This document shows, piece by piece, positions 21,510-32,164 of a DNA stretch of 64,000 bases. A program made the translations under genes and the position numbers. The notes beneath the pieces were generated by a model. That model was not told the DNA's origin. It saw only the letters and a program-made list of their open reading frames with translations, and searched no databases. Origin of the DNA: Vicugna pacos (taxonomy: Eukaryota > Chordata > Mammalia > Artiodactyla > Camelidae); assembly GCF_048564905.1 (NCBI RefSeq), contig NC_133005.1:30125501-30189500 (forward strand), read 5' to 3'. Within the stretch, counting starts at the first letter, position 1. Each line of letters begins with the position of its first letter.

Positions 21510-21750
21510 GCTGGGGTAATAGTATTAATGTGCTCTGTGCCTCAGGCACTGTGCTCAGAACTTCACATATATATTTCACTTAATCCTTGCAACAACACTG
21601 AAAAGTAGACATGAGAATCCCCATTTCATACATGCAACTGTGAGAATAAGGAATTGACCCGACATCACCCTGACCAGTTGGGATTCAAACCCAAGATCTG
21701 TGGGTCCATAAAACCTGTGATGTAACCACTGCACCAGCCTCTGGATGGAA
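21510..21750 (-). repeat. MIR SINE, nearly full, minus strand
   Basis: 'caggcactgtgctcagaact', 'cacttaatccttgcaacaac', ccccatttcatacatgcaac, then gggattcaaacccaagatct and 'gtaaccactgcaccagcctc': reversed MIR from tail to head. Confidence 0.85.
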
Positions 21751-21800
21751 AAACGTGATCAAAGGATTTAAAAAATAACTGATAAACATGCTGCCATCTG

Positions 21801-22198
21801 TGTTAGTCAGGGTCCTCCAGTGACACAGAACCAACAGGATGTAGAGAGAGATGTGGAAGGGGGTATTTACCATAGGAATCGGCTCACGTGATTATGGAAG
21901 CTGAGAAGTCCCACTGTCTGCCCGCTGGCAGCTGGAGAACCAGGAGAGCTGGAGCTGTAATCCAGTCTGAGCCCGAAAGCAGTTCCAGTCTGAGTTGAAG
22001 GTCCAAGGATCAGAAGCTCCGATGTCTGAGGGTGAGAGAAGATGGAAGTCCCAGCTCAAGAGAAGAGAGCAAATTCATCCTTCTTTATTCAGTCTACTGA
22101 TTCAAATGCTAATCTCGAGAGATGCCCAGAAATAATGTTACCAGCTCTCTGGGCATCACTTAACGCAGACCAGTTGACACATAAAATTAACCCTCCCA
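21801..22198 (-). mobile_element. LTR-like element (ERVL-related, family uncertain), minus strand
   Basis: Plus strand begins tgttagtcagggtcctccag and ends gttgacacataaaattaacc. Its reverse complement therefore starts ggttaattttatgtgtcaac and ends ggaccctgactaaca, the shape of a well-known mammalian repeat with AATAAA near its end. A second copy of this family, in the other orientation, is at 48956-49346. Solo and old. Confidence 0.6.
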
Positions 22199-22224
22199 GT
22201 ATCTTTACCCTTCAGGAGCTCACA

Positions 22225-22445
22225 GTCCCCTAAATAGGCGAGTAGAAAGAGTCACAAAGCCAAGTGGCAGGTGTCAGTAAAGACACATGTGGCAGGAAGC
22301 CATGGAGGCCTAGCGAGGACCCCTGGCTGTGCAGCTAAGGAAGGCTGCATGGAGGAGGTGAGGCCCCCTGGGGTATTGAAGCGTGAATGAGAACTTGTCT
22401 CGTGAACAAGAGTAGACTGACAAGTGAAAGGAGAGCCTTACAGAG
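22225..22445 (-). repeat. probable L2 fragment, minus strand
   Basis: 'ggaaggctgcatggaggagg', then tgaggccccctggggtattg, in the position of reversed L2 words (ggaaggcctccctgaggagg; tgacatttgagctg). Confidence 0.45.
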
Positions 22446-22477
22446 AATTTGTGCCTGCGGGTTGAAAGGGCTTGTGG

Positions 22478-22640
22478 TTCACTACAAGGGGTAGATTCTG
22501 GATTCAGACGGACCTGAGATTGAACCCTGAATCCTCTTGCTGGTTGTGATGTTAGATAGTCATTTCACTCTCTAAACCTCAGTGTGCCCATCTGCAAAAT
22601 AAGGATCACTGTGTCACCAGCTGTTGAGGGGCCTAGGAGT
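22478..22640 (+). repeat. MIR SINE
   Basis: 'attctggattcagacggacc' then tgagattgaaccctgaatcc, gttagatagtcatttcactc, and tcagtgtgcccatctgcaaa. Confidence 0.85.
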
Positions 22641-22849
22641 GTACGGTGCTAGTCCAGACCTGGCAGAGAAGTGCTCAGATACGTTGTGTGTCATCCTCAT
22701 TGCCATCTCGGAAGACCTCCCACTTCCCTCGCCTGAACTTTCTCTTCCACTGGCACACCTGAGAGTGTGACCCATATGAAGTGGCCTCCATGGGCACGTG
22801 CCTGGGAGCACACACCTTTCCAACCAGAGGAAGCAACCAGAGTGCAATG
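22641..22849. other. unassigned DNA
   Basis: No feature recognised. Confidence 0.5.
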
Positions 22850-23000
22850 AACATCGTCTGGACTTGGAATCAAAACACCCTTGGTTTCCAAGCCCATTTC
22901 AGCCCCTTATTAGCTTGGACCTTAGACCTTGGACAAGTCACCTCCCTGGAGGTTCAGTTTCTTCATCTGTATAGTGGGCCCACAAGCCCTGCCTTAGAAG
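22850..23000 (+). repeat. MIR SINE
   Basis: 'ctggacttggaatcaaaaca' then cccttggtttccaagcccat, ttggacaagtcacctccctg, and 'cagtttcttcatctgtatag'. Confidence 0.85.
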
Positions 23001-23404
23001 TCATCCTTCTGCACAAGCACAGTGCTCTGGACATTATAAACTCGATGTTTGATGGAAACCTTCTAAAGCCGCGCCGCCTTGCCATCGCCATGCGGGCACT
23101 GGCGGTGGGGGTCTGAAACAGAAGTCCACAGTTGCGTTCCTCTACATACAAGGGCAGCCGCCCCAGGGGGACTTCCCGCAGAGACCCCAGTGCCCATCAC
23201 CCTGCAGGGCACCCAGCCTGGCAGGGCTTCTGGTCAGTAGCTTCTGCCCTGGAGCCCAACTTCTCCACATCCTCCCCCAGCTATTGCGGGAAGAAGCATG
23301 AGTCATTCGAGGGAAGAGGGCTGGCATCATCTACCCCCGCCGCATGGGGCCAGCCAGCAGGCTTGTGGTTATAGGACCTGCCTGGGTTGCAAAACAAGCC
23401 AGTT

Positions 23405-23560
23405 TGCTGTGCTCTGGCGTCACGTGACGCGGGCGGGCGCCGGGGGTGGCCTTTCTCCCACCCCCACTGACTCACTGCTTGCTGGCCCGCCCGCTGTCAC
23501 ATGGCTCCCGGGGCCTCGGTTCCCCCGAGTGCCCCTCGCTGCTGAGATCGTTTGCAGAAG
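23405..23560. promoter_or_regulatory. small CpG-rich patch with E-box palindrome and AP-1 site
   Basis: 23417-23430 reads gcgtcacgtgacgc, a perfect 14-bp palindrome. It centres on gtcacgtgac, the preferred site of USF and MITF/TFE-type bHLH-zip factors. It is followed by cgggcgggcgcc (CpG and Sp/KLF-like) and, at 23468-23474, tgactca, a perfect AP-1 site. CpG density is clearly above the surroundings. It is too short for a typical CpG-island promoter and no exon follows. It may be an enhancer or an orphan promoter; activity is inferred. Confidence 0.4.
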
Positions 23561-23610
23561 AATTAATTTGAAACAACTACACAACTACTTCCTTTTTCTC
23601 TTTGCTTTCC

Positions 23611-23626
23611 TTTTTTTTTTTTTTTT
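23611..23626. repeat. (T)16 homopolymer
   Basis: Sixteen t's after a pyrimidine-rich lead-in. The downstream 23630-23780 segment has no named family. Confidence 0.9.
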
Positions 23627-23789
23627 GCACCACAAATGTATAAATATATTCTCAATCTGAAAATTCTTAAGACTATCAAATATAGACAAATCGAAATCGG
23701 AAATGACCCTGTAGCCCCGACCACACCCTCTATAGCAATAAACCTGGACACTTGTTTCCTGAGTATCTCCCAGGGCCCTAGTTCATTTT

Positions 23790-24134
23790 TTAACTAATTT
23801 TAAGTTACATAGGAAATACCCAAATGAATTCTTTTTTTTGTTTGTTTAATGTTAGACTATTGCTGAGAAGGCACTAGTACCCCATGACAGAGGTCACCTC
23901 CAACCCTGGGTCCCTGTCTAGAGGCAACCACTGTTATCAGTTAAATAATCCTCTTTCAGATCTCTGGTTTTTGTATCGTCTGTATGAACAAAGACGTTCA
24001 CAGGACAGGCTGGGGGCTGGGGACATTCCCACACAAATTTTCAGATAGTATGTATCTTTCTACAGTTTGTTTTTGCACCCACCACAATGTCTCAGCTCTC
24101 TTCTTTGTTATGTATATGTGTTCTGTTTTGTTTT
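23790..24134 (-). repeat. L1M-type LINE 3' region, minus strand, first part
   Basis: 'tctagaggcaaccactgtta' at about 23920, then ttgtatcgtctgtatgaaca and 'gatagtatgtatctttctac': reversed L1M. It is split from its second part (24276-24440) by a camelid SINE. Confidence 0.65.
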
Positions 24135-24275
24135 GTTTTGTTTTTTGGTGGGGGAAGGTATAAATTAAGCTTATTTTTTTATTTTTTTTTTTAATGAAAG
24201 TACTGGGAGTTGAACCAAGGACCACATGCATGCTAAGCACCTGCTCTACCACTAATGAATACTCTCCCCGCAACT
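24135..24275 (-). mobile_element. camelid tRNA-derived SINE (Vic-1 type), minus strand, nested in L1M
   Basis: Reversed tail (ggtataaattaagcttattt with T-runs), then 'gtactgggagttgaaccaag' (B-box region), catgctaagcacctgctctaccact. The right part of the reversed head is damaged (aatgaatactctcccc). The L1M resumes on the other side. Confidence 0.8.
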
Positions 24276-24440
24276 CACTTTTTTTTTTAATAGCTACTTA
24301 GCATTCCTTACTATGGATGGGCCGTCATTTTTAACAGTCGCCGAGGTGTGGACGTTTAAGTTGGTGCCAAGTTTTTTCACTATTTGTAAACAATGTTAAA
24401 ATGAACATCCTCTGACATTCCTCCTTTGCCCACAGGCAGA
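24276..24440 (-). repeat. L1M-type LINE, minus strand, second part
   Basis: 'tagctacttagcattcctta' then ctatggatgggccgtcattt, gtttaagttggtgccaag and 'ctatttgtaaacaatgttaa', the reversed L1 words that in intact copies read ggctgcatagtattcca...ggacatttaggttg. Confidence 0.65.
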
Positions 24441-24879
24441 GGATGCCAAGTGGTAGGCTCTCTGCATCACAGCAGGCAAACGTTTAAGATGAATAGACAA
24501 TGCTGCGTGCCCCACCCCCCGAGTTGGCAGCTTCTCTCCCCTTTCTCCGTGTTTACAGATACGGGTCCACGTGCACACTTCCAAGTGCTCCTGTTAGGTG
24601 GTACAAGAGAACAATTGACAAAGACAAAGAATTTCTTTGCCGTGAAACTGAGTGTCCTATTGGGAGGCAGGAAGAGCCACAGAGCATCTAAACTAGATGG
24701 AAATAATCAAACATTTAACTCAAACTCACCATAACGAGGGAGAAAAGCCAGCAATGGGAACTGACTTGCCAGGTAGCCCCTAGCCCCTTTTTGCCAAGTT
24801 TACTCTGAGCAGTCAGAGGAAGTATATTCTCCTACAAAGGTGTCAGGAGAGTATTTTTTCAATTCAAATATAATCGTGT
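24441..24879. other. unassigned DNA
   Basis: No gene or named repeat. Confidence 0.5.
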
Positions 24880-25345
24880 CTTCTCCTTTGCTTAAGATAT
24901 GTCATTGGCGTCCTGTGCTCCAATCTCGAGACACCACCCAGCCCTTGGCTCTCTGTTCTCCAGAGAGCTCCAGGATGTCTTCTGCCCCAGGGCCTTTGCA
25001 TATGCTTTTGATGCTTTCTGGGACATTTCTTAATCCTCCCCTCCCAGCTTCACAATCACTTTGTTAACTCCACCTCATATCTGAGATCTCAGGGGAAGCA
25101 CTCCTTCCTCAGGAAAACCGCCTTGACCTCCTTGGCCATGCCAGAGCTCTCTCAGAATATCTTTTTGCACTTCATTCATCTCCTTCAGAGCACTGCTCTT
25201 GGGGGCAATTTACATTGATTTGTGTAATACCTGAAAAGTATCTCATGTACCTACTGAGTAAGTCAAGGGCTGGGTTTCTTCCTGCTGGATCCCCAGCATT
25301 TAACCCAGAGTGGATGCTCATTACCTGAATGAAGGAAGGAGTAAC
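24880..25345 (+). repeat. L2 LINE 3' end
   Basis: 'cccagggcctttgcatatgc', ctcccctcccagcttcaca, 'aaaccgccttgacctccttg', ttgcacttcattcatctcc, then the decayed end 'gatccccagcatttaaccca' and gtggatgctcattacctgaatgaa. Confidence 0.85.
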
Positions 25346-25504
25346 TTCATTTTCTCCTCTTCTCCACCCCATGGGCCTTTGATCACACCCTCTACATCTC
25401 TCCCCTGGGCCTTCCCCTTCCACCACCAAACCTGAGGAGGTTCCCAACGGGAAGATGCCTTGGAAGGCACTTTTCTGATCACAGGAGGCAGAGGATTGTC
25501 TGAA
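25346..25504. other. unassigned DNA
   Basis: No feature recognised. Confidence 0.5.
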
Positions 25505-25705
25505 AATCAACTGGGCTTCAGATTCACACCTGACTTCAAACCCTATTGCATCAATTTGGATATGTCACTTTACTGCACTGAGATTCAGTTTTCTAATCTG
25601 TAAAATGGGGCAGCAACATTCACCTTGCAGGATGGAGTGAGGCATGAGCACAGGGACTAGCTCAGCGCTCTGCACATCGCACATCATGGGGGCTCAGTGT
25701 TACGG
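25505..25705 (+). repeat. MIR SINE, nearly full
   Basis: 'ggcttcagattcacacctga', gatatgtcactttactgcac, 'cagttttctaatctgtaaaa', then gagcacagggactagctcag and catgggggctcagtgtta. Confidence 0.85.
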
Positions 25706-26315
25706 GAGGCTCCAGAATCCCTCCTTTCTCTTTCCTAGTGACCACACCGTCTGTGATGGGAAGCAGCTGCCCATGCTGACATTAATACAATGTTGACCTT
25801 CCCAGTGTTTTCAGATCCTTGTCCTGAACCCAGCAAGGGGATTTCAGCTCCATCATTTGATGGAACCAACCACTGTCACCAGCAATGCAGGCACAAAGGG
25901 GCAACATGGGATTCAGAATAGTCCCAGGGACCCCCACGAATCTCTGAGACCTGGGACACTCAGCTAAGAGGGAGCAAGTTGGCAACTTTAAACCATGCAG
26001 GCTTTCTCCTTTCAGAGAGAACAACCCTGTTTTTGCCTAGAGGGCACCTGCAAGGCTCCCTCTGGGGCCAAGAGATCTTCGTGGGTCCCCAGAAGAAGAG
26101 CTGGTCAGAGAGAAGGAGGGTATTGGCTGAGCTGCAGCCTCGGGGATAAGGAAGGGAGGAGCTTTTGCAGCCCTTACAGGAGGGACATCTGAGCTGGGGC
26201 CATAACCAAGAACTCTGAAACTTCCCAGAATTTCAGCCACTGTCTTTACTTTTTCTTTTATTCTCCTCTTTGGATGTGGACTTAGGTCTTCAAGGAGCAC
26301 TATCCGCAGGCTTTC
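25706..26315. other. unassigned DNA
   Basis: Nothing nameable. Confidence 0.5.
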
Positions 26316-26319
26316 TCAT

Positions 26320-26415
26320 TCACCCAGCATTCATTGGTGCCAGGTCCCTGCCAGGAGCTGGGGGTCCCGTGGTGAGTGAGACAGATGTGCCCCTGCTCCT
26401 CCAGAGCTCACAGGC
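26320..26415 (-). repeat. L2 fragment, minus strand
   Basis: 'cattggtgccaggtccctgc', tggtgagtgagacagatgtg, 'ccagagctcacaggctagtg': reversed L2 3' words. Confidence 0.55.
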
Positions 26416-26744
26416 TAGTGGCTTGGCTTCAGGAGCAGCAGCAGTGAGGGAAGAGGGGCCTCGTGGCCTGCTTTGCCAGGTCTCGGGTGTCTGGGGTCTT
26501 CAGGACAATGGCATGTTAAGGGGTATTCAGAAGAGCCAGAAGGAGCCCGAGGTCTGACAGTGACAAGCAAGGACTCCTCTCGGGTCCTCTGGGGATCGGG
26601 GCAGCCCTCAGCCTCTCAGCCTTCTCCAGCTCCTGGGGCCAGAGTCATCAGTCACCTGCAGTCACAAACAGTCGTCACTTAACACAGAGCAGACCTGATT
26701 TGTTTCACAACTGCATCGCTAGGATCTAGCATTGTGCCTGTCCT
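26416..26744. other. unassigned DNA
   Basis: No feature recognised. Confidence 0.5.
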
Positions 26745-26828
26745 AGTAAATGAAGGAAGAAAAGAAGGAAGAGGAGGGAGGAGAGGGGGAGGGAGGGAAA
26801 AAAGGAAACAGGAAGGAAAGAGAGCAGT
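26745..26828. repeat. GGAA/GA-rich low-complexity tract
   Basis: gaaggaagaaaagaaggaag and related purine words. Confidence 0.85.
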
Positions 26829-26834
26829 GAGCGT

Positions 26835-27000
26835 CCTGCATTCATTTCTTCATTTAGTTTTTTATCCACTATTTCTTCGCCACTTGTCTTGAGCCAGACA
26901 CCATTCTAGAAGCCAGGGATAGGAATAAAGCAGATGAGGTCTCTGCAGTCATGCAGCTTGTGTTCTGGCACTTTCGGGGAGAAGACATTTAAAACAGCAT
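26835..27000 (-). repeat. L2 fragment, minus strand
   Basis: Begins ttcatttcttcatttag, then 'gccagacaccattctagaag', ccagggataggaataaagca and 'gcagtcatgcagcttgtgtt'. Confidence 0.65.
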
Positions 27001-27157
27001 CCTTCTAGTGTGTGCCACAGGACGGCAGTTGCACAAAACGCCTGCCAAAATGCTCCTCTGTCTGATGAACTGGAATCTGCCACAGTCCTACTCCAGGTCT
27101 GGGACTGTCCCACCAGAGGAGTCAAGGTTCCAGGAAGTTTTGCAGTTTTGCAATCAC

Positions 27158-27167
27158 AAAAAAAAAG

Positions 27168-27197
<30 letters not shown>
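27158..27197. repeat. (GAAA)n microsatellite
   Basis: Nine a's, gagaaa, then about seven gaaa units. Confidence 0.95.
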
Positions 27198-27199
<2 letters not shown>

Positions 27200-27865
27200 T
27201 AACCAGATCCACTCCAGACTTTTTCAGCCTGGAATGGAATCTTAGAGGAATCAGGCCAGGTCACCACCCCCACCCCGAGTCAGCTGGGGTAAGTGTCATC
27301 CTCCACGTCCCTCCTCTCTCTGAGCTTCTTCCCGACAGCACAGCCCATGGATGGGTCCTGTCGCCACAATTTCCGAGGCTCGGGTTTCCTGGCACCTGGG
27401 GGGACCGCTGCTTTGACAGCACTCCAGGCAAGCGTGCTCTGTGCCATCTTTCTCCACATGTGATGGGGCTGTGAAGACGCCCCCCTGCCATCCTGTCCCA
27501 GGGGCTCAAGGGTGGGACAAAGGAGCAGGAGAAGCCACAAGCAGCCGGGAATCTGATTTGAGCAGCAGGAAGGCGGGTGGGAGGCCTGTCCTGACCGGAA
27601 GGGTCACACGATCACACCAGAGCTCCAGGTTTTGGCAGCGCTCGAAGCCCACTTGCCAAGGGAGCCTGGAGACTGCCAAACCCCCGTGCGGATAAAGACA
27701 AACATCAGCCTCGTGTTTCTGATTCACTCCTGCTCAGCTCATCAAACTGCTATTTGGTGAAAGCTGCTTGCATTTCAACAAGTCCAAGCATTGGCTTTGG
27801 AAATGTGATTTAGCTTGATCTGTAGAGCTCTTGGCCAGGGTGGAAGGATTCAGGGCGACTTCAGA
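27198..27865. other. unassigned DNA
   Basis: Frames up to about 150 codons run through 27010-27509 but begin in the GAAA tract or lack any motif. No repeat family recognised. Confidence 0.5.
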
Positions 27866-27869
27866 AGGA

Positions 27870-28008
27870 ATTACGGCCACTGGATGCACTTAGACAAAAG
27901 GACTTCACCTTTCTGAGCCTCAGTTTCCTCCTCCATAAACTGGGGATGGTACTGACCTGGCAGAGTGGCTGAGAAGATCTAGTTACTCATTTTATTATTT
28001 AAGCCCCT
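27870..28008 (+). repeat. MIR SINE fragment
   Basis: 'gacttcacctttctgagcct' then cagtttcctcctccataaac and tggggatggtactgacctgg. Confidence 0.85.
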
Positions 28009-28179
28009 GGACTGAATAAGTCCCAGATAAAATGGGATGCATTATTAAAGATAGTATTATGATTTCTATCAGCATCTTCATCATCACCATTCCATGATTC
28101 GGTGAACCCACAGTTATAAATTTTGAAATGCTGCATAGACAGTCGGGGTAGAGCAAGCATCACGTTGGTGATGACAAAA

Positions 28180-28485
28180 AAATCCCTCTTCTCAGAATCC
28201 ACACTTGTGTGGTCCTCTCCCTCTCTCTGACTCTGGGCTTGGACACATGACTTGGATAGGCCAATAAGATCACGTTGCCTGCCGGAAGGTCAGGATGACC
28301 CAGGCCCTGGAGATCGGCCCAGACATCCCACTGAGGCCAGGAGCCTCTGAAAGTCTCTGAAGCCTCTGAAGTCACGTGATGAGCTCAGGTGAGACCAGCA
28401 GAAAAGACTCCCAGTCACATAGATCACTTCTCTAAGCCACTGAGTTTGGAAGGGGGTCTTTTACACAGCGATGGGTCACTGATAG
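28180..28485 (+). mobile_element. MLT1-type LTR fragment (ERVL-MaLR)
   Basis: 'gacttggataggccaataag', gagaccagcagaaaa, then the end segment 'ctctaagccactgagtttgg' and tttacacagcgatgggtcac. Strongly diverged. Confidence 0.6.
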
Positions 28486-28529
28486 GATGGGTTATCTTGA
28501 AACTGATCTACCTTCATTCCTCTGTGGGC

Positions 28530-28990
28530 AAGAAAAAAAAGCATTGCCTGCCATTTCAGTGAAAAAAAAAGAAGAATGCTGCCTACCATCAAGCCATCAG
28601 CCACTAGAGTTGCACCCAATGACGCTTCCCAAGGGGAATTCAGGGCAGAGAAATACTGGGTACTGGCCCCAGATAGTTAAGATAATGCCTCATGATTTCA
28701 ATGAGCCCAGACTGTTGTATCTTTCCATATATAGAAAAGCCTTAATATCATTCACTTGAGATGTCTGTTTTCTGTGATTAGCAGTAATCTTTTGATGTTC
28801 CGCTAAGCATTTTGTTTTGGTTTTCTTCAGCAACAATTCCTGTATATCCTGCCTTTTCCCTGATATCTTTGGAACAGTCCCTCAGAGCTGGCTGAGAGGC
28901 TGTCTCCCGGGCTATAGTTCTCAGTAAGGCCACTGAATAAAACGTAATTCTCAACTTCTAGTTTATGCTTCTTTTTTTCAGTTGATGTTC
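28530..28990 (+). mobile_element. candidate ERV LTR (ERV1-type?), solo
   Basis: An AATAAA at 28936-28941 follows 'ggctgtctcccgggctatag' and tctcagtaaggc. It is followed by 'ctcaacttctagtttatgct' and a t-rich end ttcagttga. This recalls a ruminant and camelid ERV LTR. Boundaries are unclear and the family is not settled. No internal sequence is seen on either side. Confidence 0.4.
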
Positions 28991-29678
28991 TTCTTGCACT
29001 ATTTACTCTTTCTTCATTCTTCTGGTCCAACTAGACTCTTTGGATGGGAGAAATACAGAGCCAGGAGCCTGGCTAGGAAGAACCACATGGTTACCACCTT
29101 AATTTGCATCAGCAGCCGCCCAGGCCACCTCAGACAGATGCAGAAGACAACAGAGGAACATGCCCCTCTCCGCGGGCTCTCACTCCCATGTTAGAGCATA
29201 GTGCCTACCATTTAAACCAAAACCCAAGTGAGTTCAAAGTGATTCCAGACACCCCATTAATCCAGGCTAACGGGAAGAGAGACCAGTCAGAATACGAAGT
29301 GAATAGCATTAAAAAAAAGGGGGGGGGCTGCCTTTTTATTTCTCTAGAACACACACTGTAACTCAAACTAAATACCAAAGTCCTACCAACAGCTAGTCCC
29401 TGAGGCATTTCTGAGGAGTGGAGTAGCTTGGTTTGCAATTGACATACTAATTGTTCAGATGCAAATAAGTTCCTCCAAAAAGTCTGCAACTATCAATAAA
29501 GAGTTGATTCTCTTAAATGCTTTGACATTAAATTTGCAAATATTTATCCTGTGGAGGGGAGCCATGACCTGGGAAAATACATCTCATGTCCCTGCCTTCA
29601 GCTCAGGTCTTCTTCCTGGACATCAGACCTATCATAACCATGCATTTATTGAAATGCATCAGAATGTCTTTAACCAAC
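28991..29678. other. unassigned DNA with an A8G9-type homopolymer junction
   Basis: 29311-29328 reads aaaaaaaaggggggggg-like sequence, a likely length polymorphism. No gene seen. Confidence 0.5.
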
Positions 29679-29679
29679 A

Positions 29680-29862
29680 GTGATATAGAGTTGGCATGTG
29701 TCAAGCACAGGACGGAGCATGACTCATTTAATTCTCACAACCACCTGTGCAATAGATACTGTTCACATCCCCACTTTACAGATGAAGAAACTGGAGGTCA
29801 GGGGGCTTAAGTGACTTGCCCAACGTCATACATGGTTCCAGAGTTCCAGCCATTGCCCTCAG
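29680..29862 (-). repeat. MIR SINE, minus strand
   Basis: 'catgtgtcaagcacaggacg', 'catttaattctcacaaccac', ccccactttacagatgaaga, then aagtgacttgcccaacgtca. Confidence 0.9.
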
Positions 29863-30505
29863 CAGATTCAAGACCTTCTCCCATGCCCCTCCTCCTCCCT
29901 ATGTTTCTTCTTTCAGTATCTGTGTCCATCCATCTGTTCATCCAAGCCCCACTCAGACCTTCTAAAAGATCTCCTGAAGATCCCTCAAACCTAGCCACTT
30001 CTCAGCCCCCACTCGGGCAGTGGCCCAGCCCTGGACAACCACAACATCCCCTCGGTTCTGTCTTCCTCCAATTCATTCTCTTGGCAGCAGCTGAGGGCTC
30101 TGCCTACCTAAGCCTGAGCACTGCAGCTTAGAACTCATATGGTGGAAGGGGTGGAGATTTCCAAAGAAGAGCAGATGGGTGGCTGGGAGAGTTGCCTGAA
30201 AAGTGGGAGGGACATGTTGGCCAGGACAGGAATCCAAGGGAGGAAAGTCAGGTCAGGAGTGAGAGGGGCACCCACCAAGATCACTTGTGAAGATAAAAAG
30301 CAAGAGAAAGTCAAAGTTAACCCTACTGTCCATCTTTGCTCCTCCTCTGCAATAATTTCCCTCTGTGACTGGCCTGAATATCTAGAAAAGAATTATGTAA
30401 TTCAAAAACAACAACCACAAAACAGAGTAGCCAAGACCTTGAAGAATCTGAGCCCTACAGGCCAGAAGACCTCCCAGCCAGATTCTTCCACACACACCCT
30501 CCTTT
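29863..30505. other. unassigned DNA
   Basis: Two plus-strand frames (29811-30131 and 30139-30714) have no motif, and the second ends inside an L2. No named repeat. Confidence 0.5.
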
Positions 30506-30509
30506 ATAA

Positions 30510-30845
30510 ACACCGCCAGGTCAGTCTTAACTTATGGTTCCCTGAATTTCCCATGTTCTCTCCTACCTCAGGGCCTTTGCACACACAATTTCCAGACTCT
30601 GGAATACTCTTCTTTCTCATGAGTCCCTTCACTAGCAAATTCCTACTCATCTTTCATGATACTACTCATAAGATTTCAACTCATGCATCAGTTCCTCTTA
30701 AAATTCTTGCCTGAGCCCCAGGTTGCAGTTAAGTGCATTCAAAAAATATTATCCTGGTTGACATCCCCCTCATTTATTGTCATCAGCTCTTATTTCTGTT
30801 GATGGTGGCATCCAATTAACTACTGATGAATAAATGAATGAATGA
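30510..30845 (+). repeat. L2 LINE 3' region
   Basis: 'cctcagggcctttgcacaca', ctctggaatactcttcttt, ttcctactcatctttcatga, and a tail of aatgaatgaatgaatga. Confidence 0.75.
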
Positions 30846-31230
30846 ATGAGTGAATGAATAATGTGTCTGCCAACACCAATCTGGCCTTAACCAATTTGTG
30901 AAACCCAGGTAAAAGAGGTACCAAGTGCCACATGCCCCAGGGCACATCACATCAGAAACAGACAGACTTCCATCTGGTAAAAGCTCCTCTGAGCTCAAGA
31001 TCAAATAACTTGTGTCCATAAGGAGATCTTCAGCTTTTTGGACTCAGCTCTGTGGCAAGCTGGGAAGACATGAGGAGGCATGGCAGGGAGCAGAAACCAG
31101 ATATGGTTAAGAGCAAGGCATGGGATGTCGCTTCCATCTTCAGTGGGACTCCAGGGTAGGCAGCAGATGATACAAATTTTACATCCTACTGGGTCATGGG
31201 GAATGATGATAGTTCAGGAGAACCAGAGGT
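30846..31230. other. unassigned DNA
   Basis: No feature recognised. Confidence 0.5.
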
Positions 31231-31234
31231 CTTT

Positions 31235-31642
31235 CTGTTTCATGAGCACACCGTGCTCTTTGCTGCCTCATGGCCTTTGCACTTGCTGTTTCCTACACCT
31301 GGAATGCCCTCTCCCCAGCCCTTGCAGGGCTGGTGCTTCATCATTCAGATGTCATTTCAAATGTCACCTCCACAAAGAGACATTTCCTAATGTCCTCCAC
31401 CCACTCCTGCAGTCATTCTCTACCTTATGACCCTGTTTTATTTTTTTCATGGCACTTGCCAACAGCATAGGTAATCCTATGTATGAATTTGTCTTCTTAG
31501 TTTATTCCATGCCTCCCTGCTATAAAACAATGTTCAAAAGTTCAGGATCATATCTGCTTGTCTGCTGCTCTATCTCCAGTGCCTGACACACACCCAAACT
31601 CAGTAAGTAAGTATTGTATAGATGAACAAATGATTTGAACAA
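31235..31642 (+). repeat. L2 LINE 3' end
   Basis: 'catggcctttgcacttgctg', 'acctggaatgccctctcccc', aaatgtcacctccacaaaga, then 'tctatctccagtgcctgaca' and gtaagtattgtatagatgaa. Well preserved order. Confidence 0.9.
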
Positions 31643-32160
31643 ATTAATGAATAAATAAGCTAAAGTGAAGTCCTAGCCTTTGGGAACAGGGGGAAGTCGG
31701 GTAAGAGTAGACATTCAGCAATAATGCAGGGGCACAAGGGCATCCCAAGGCAACCTGGATATCTCACTTTGGGAGCACAAAGACCCACTGTGATTTCCTA
31801 AGACACAGCCCACCTGCCAGGAAGTGCCCTAAGTCAGCCACTGAACAGCAGGGCAGTGCCTCTGGCTTCTGCTTCTTGAGCTTAGAGATTGGCTGCTGGT
31901 TTGCTGGTTCTCAGACCGAGTCTTCACCAATCCCTTCACTTCCCTCACCCAGCCCCTTCTTCAGCCTGATGAGTCTATCTGCCCCATGGGCATTTGAGAG
32001 GGATGGGAAAGCAACCTGAGGAATAATTGATAATCCTGCATAGCAACTTCTGGAAAACGATGTCCCGTCCTTCAGCCTCAAAGACGTGACAGTGACATCA
32101 TGCCTTCAGGTTGCTGTGAAATGAAAGCTCCTAAGCAGTTAGAAGCCACGTGGCAGATAA
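31643..32160. other. unassigned DNA
   Basis: No gene or named repeat. Confidence 0.5.
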
Positions 32161-32164
32161 GTTA

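Noticed and set aside
30139-30714. 191-codon plus-strand frame
   Set aside because: Its second half is L2 sequence; no motif in the first half.
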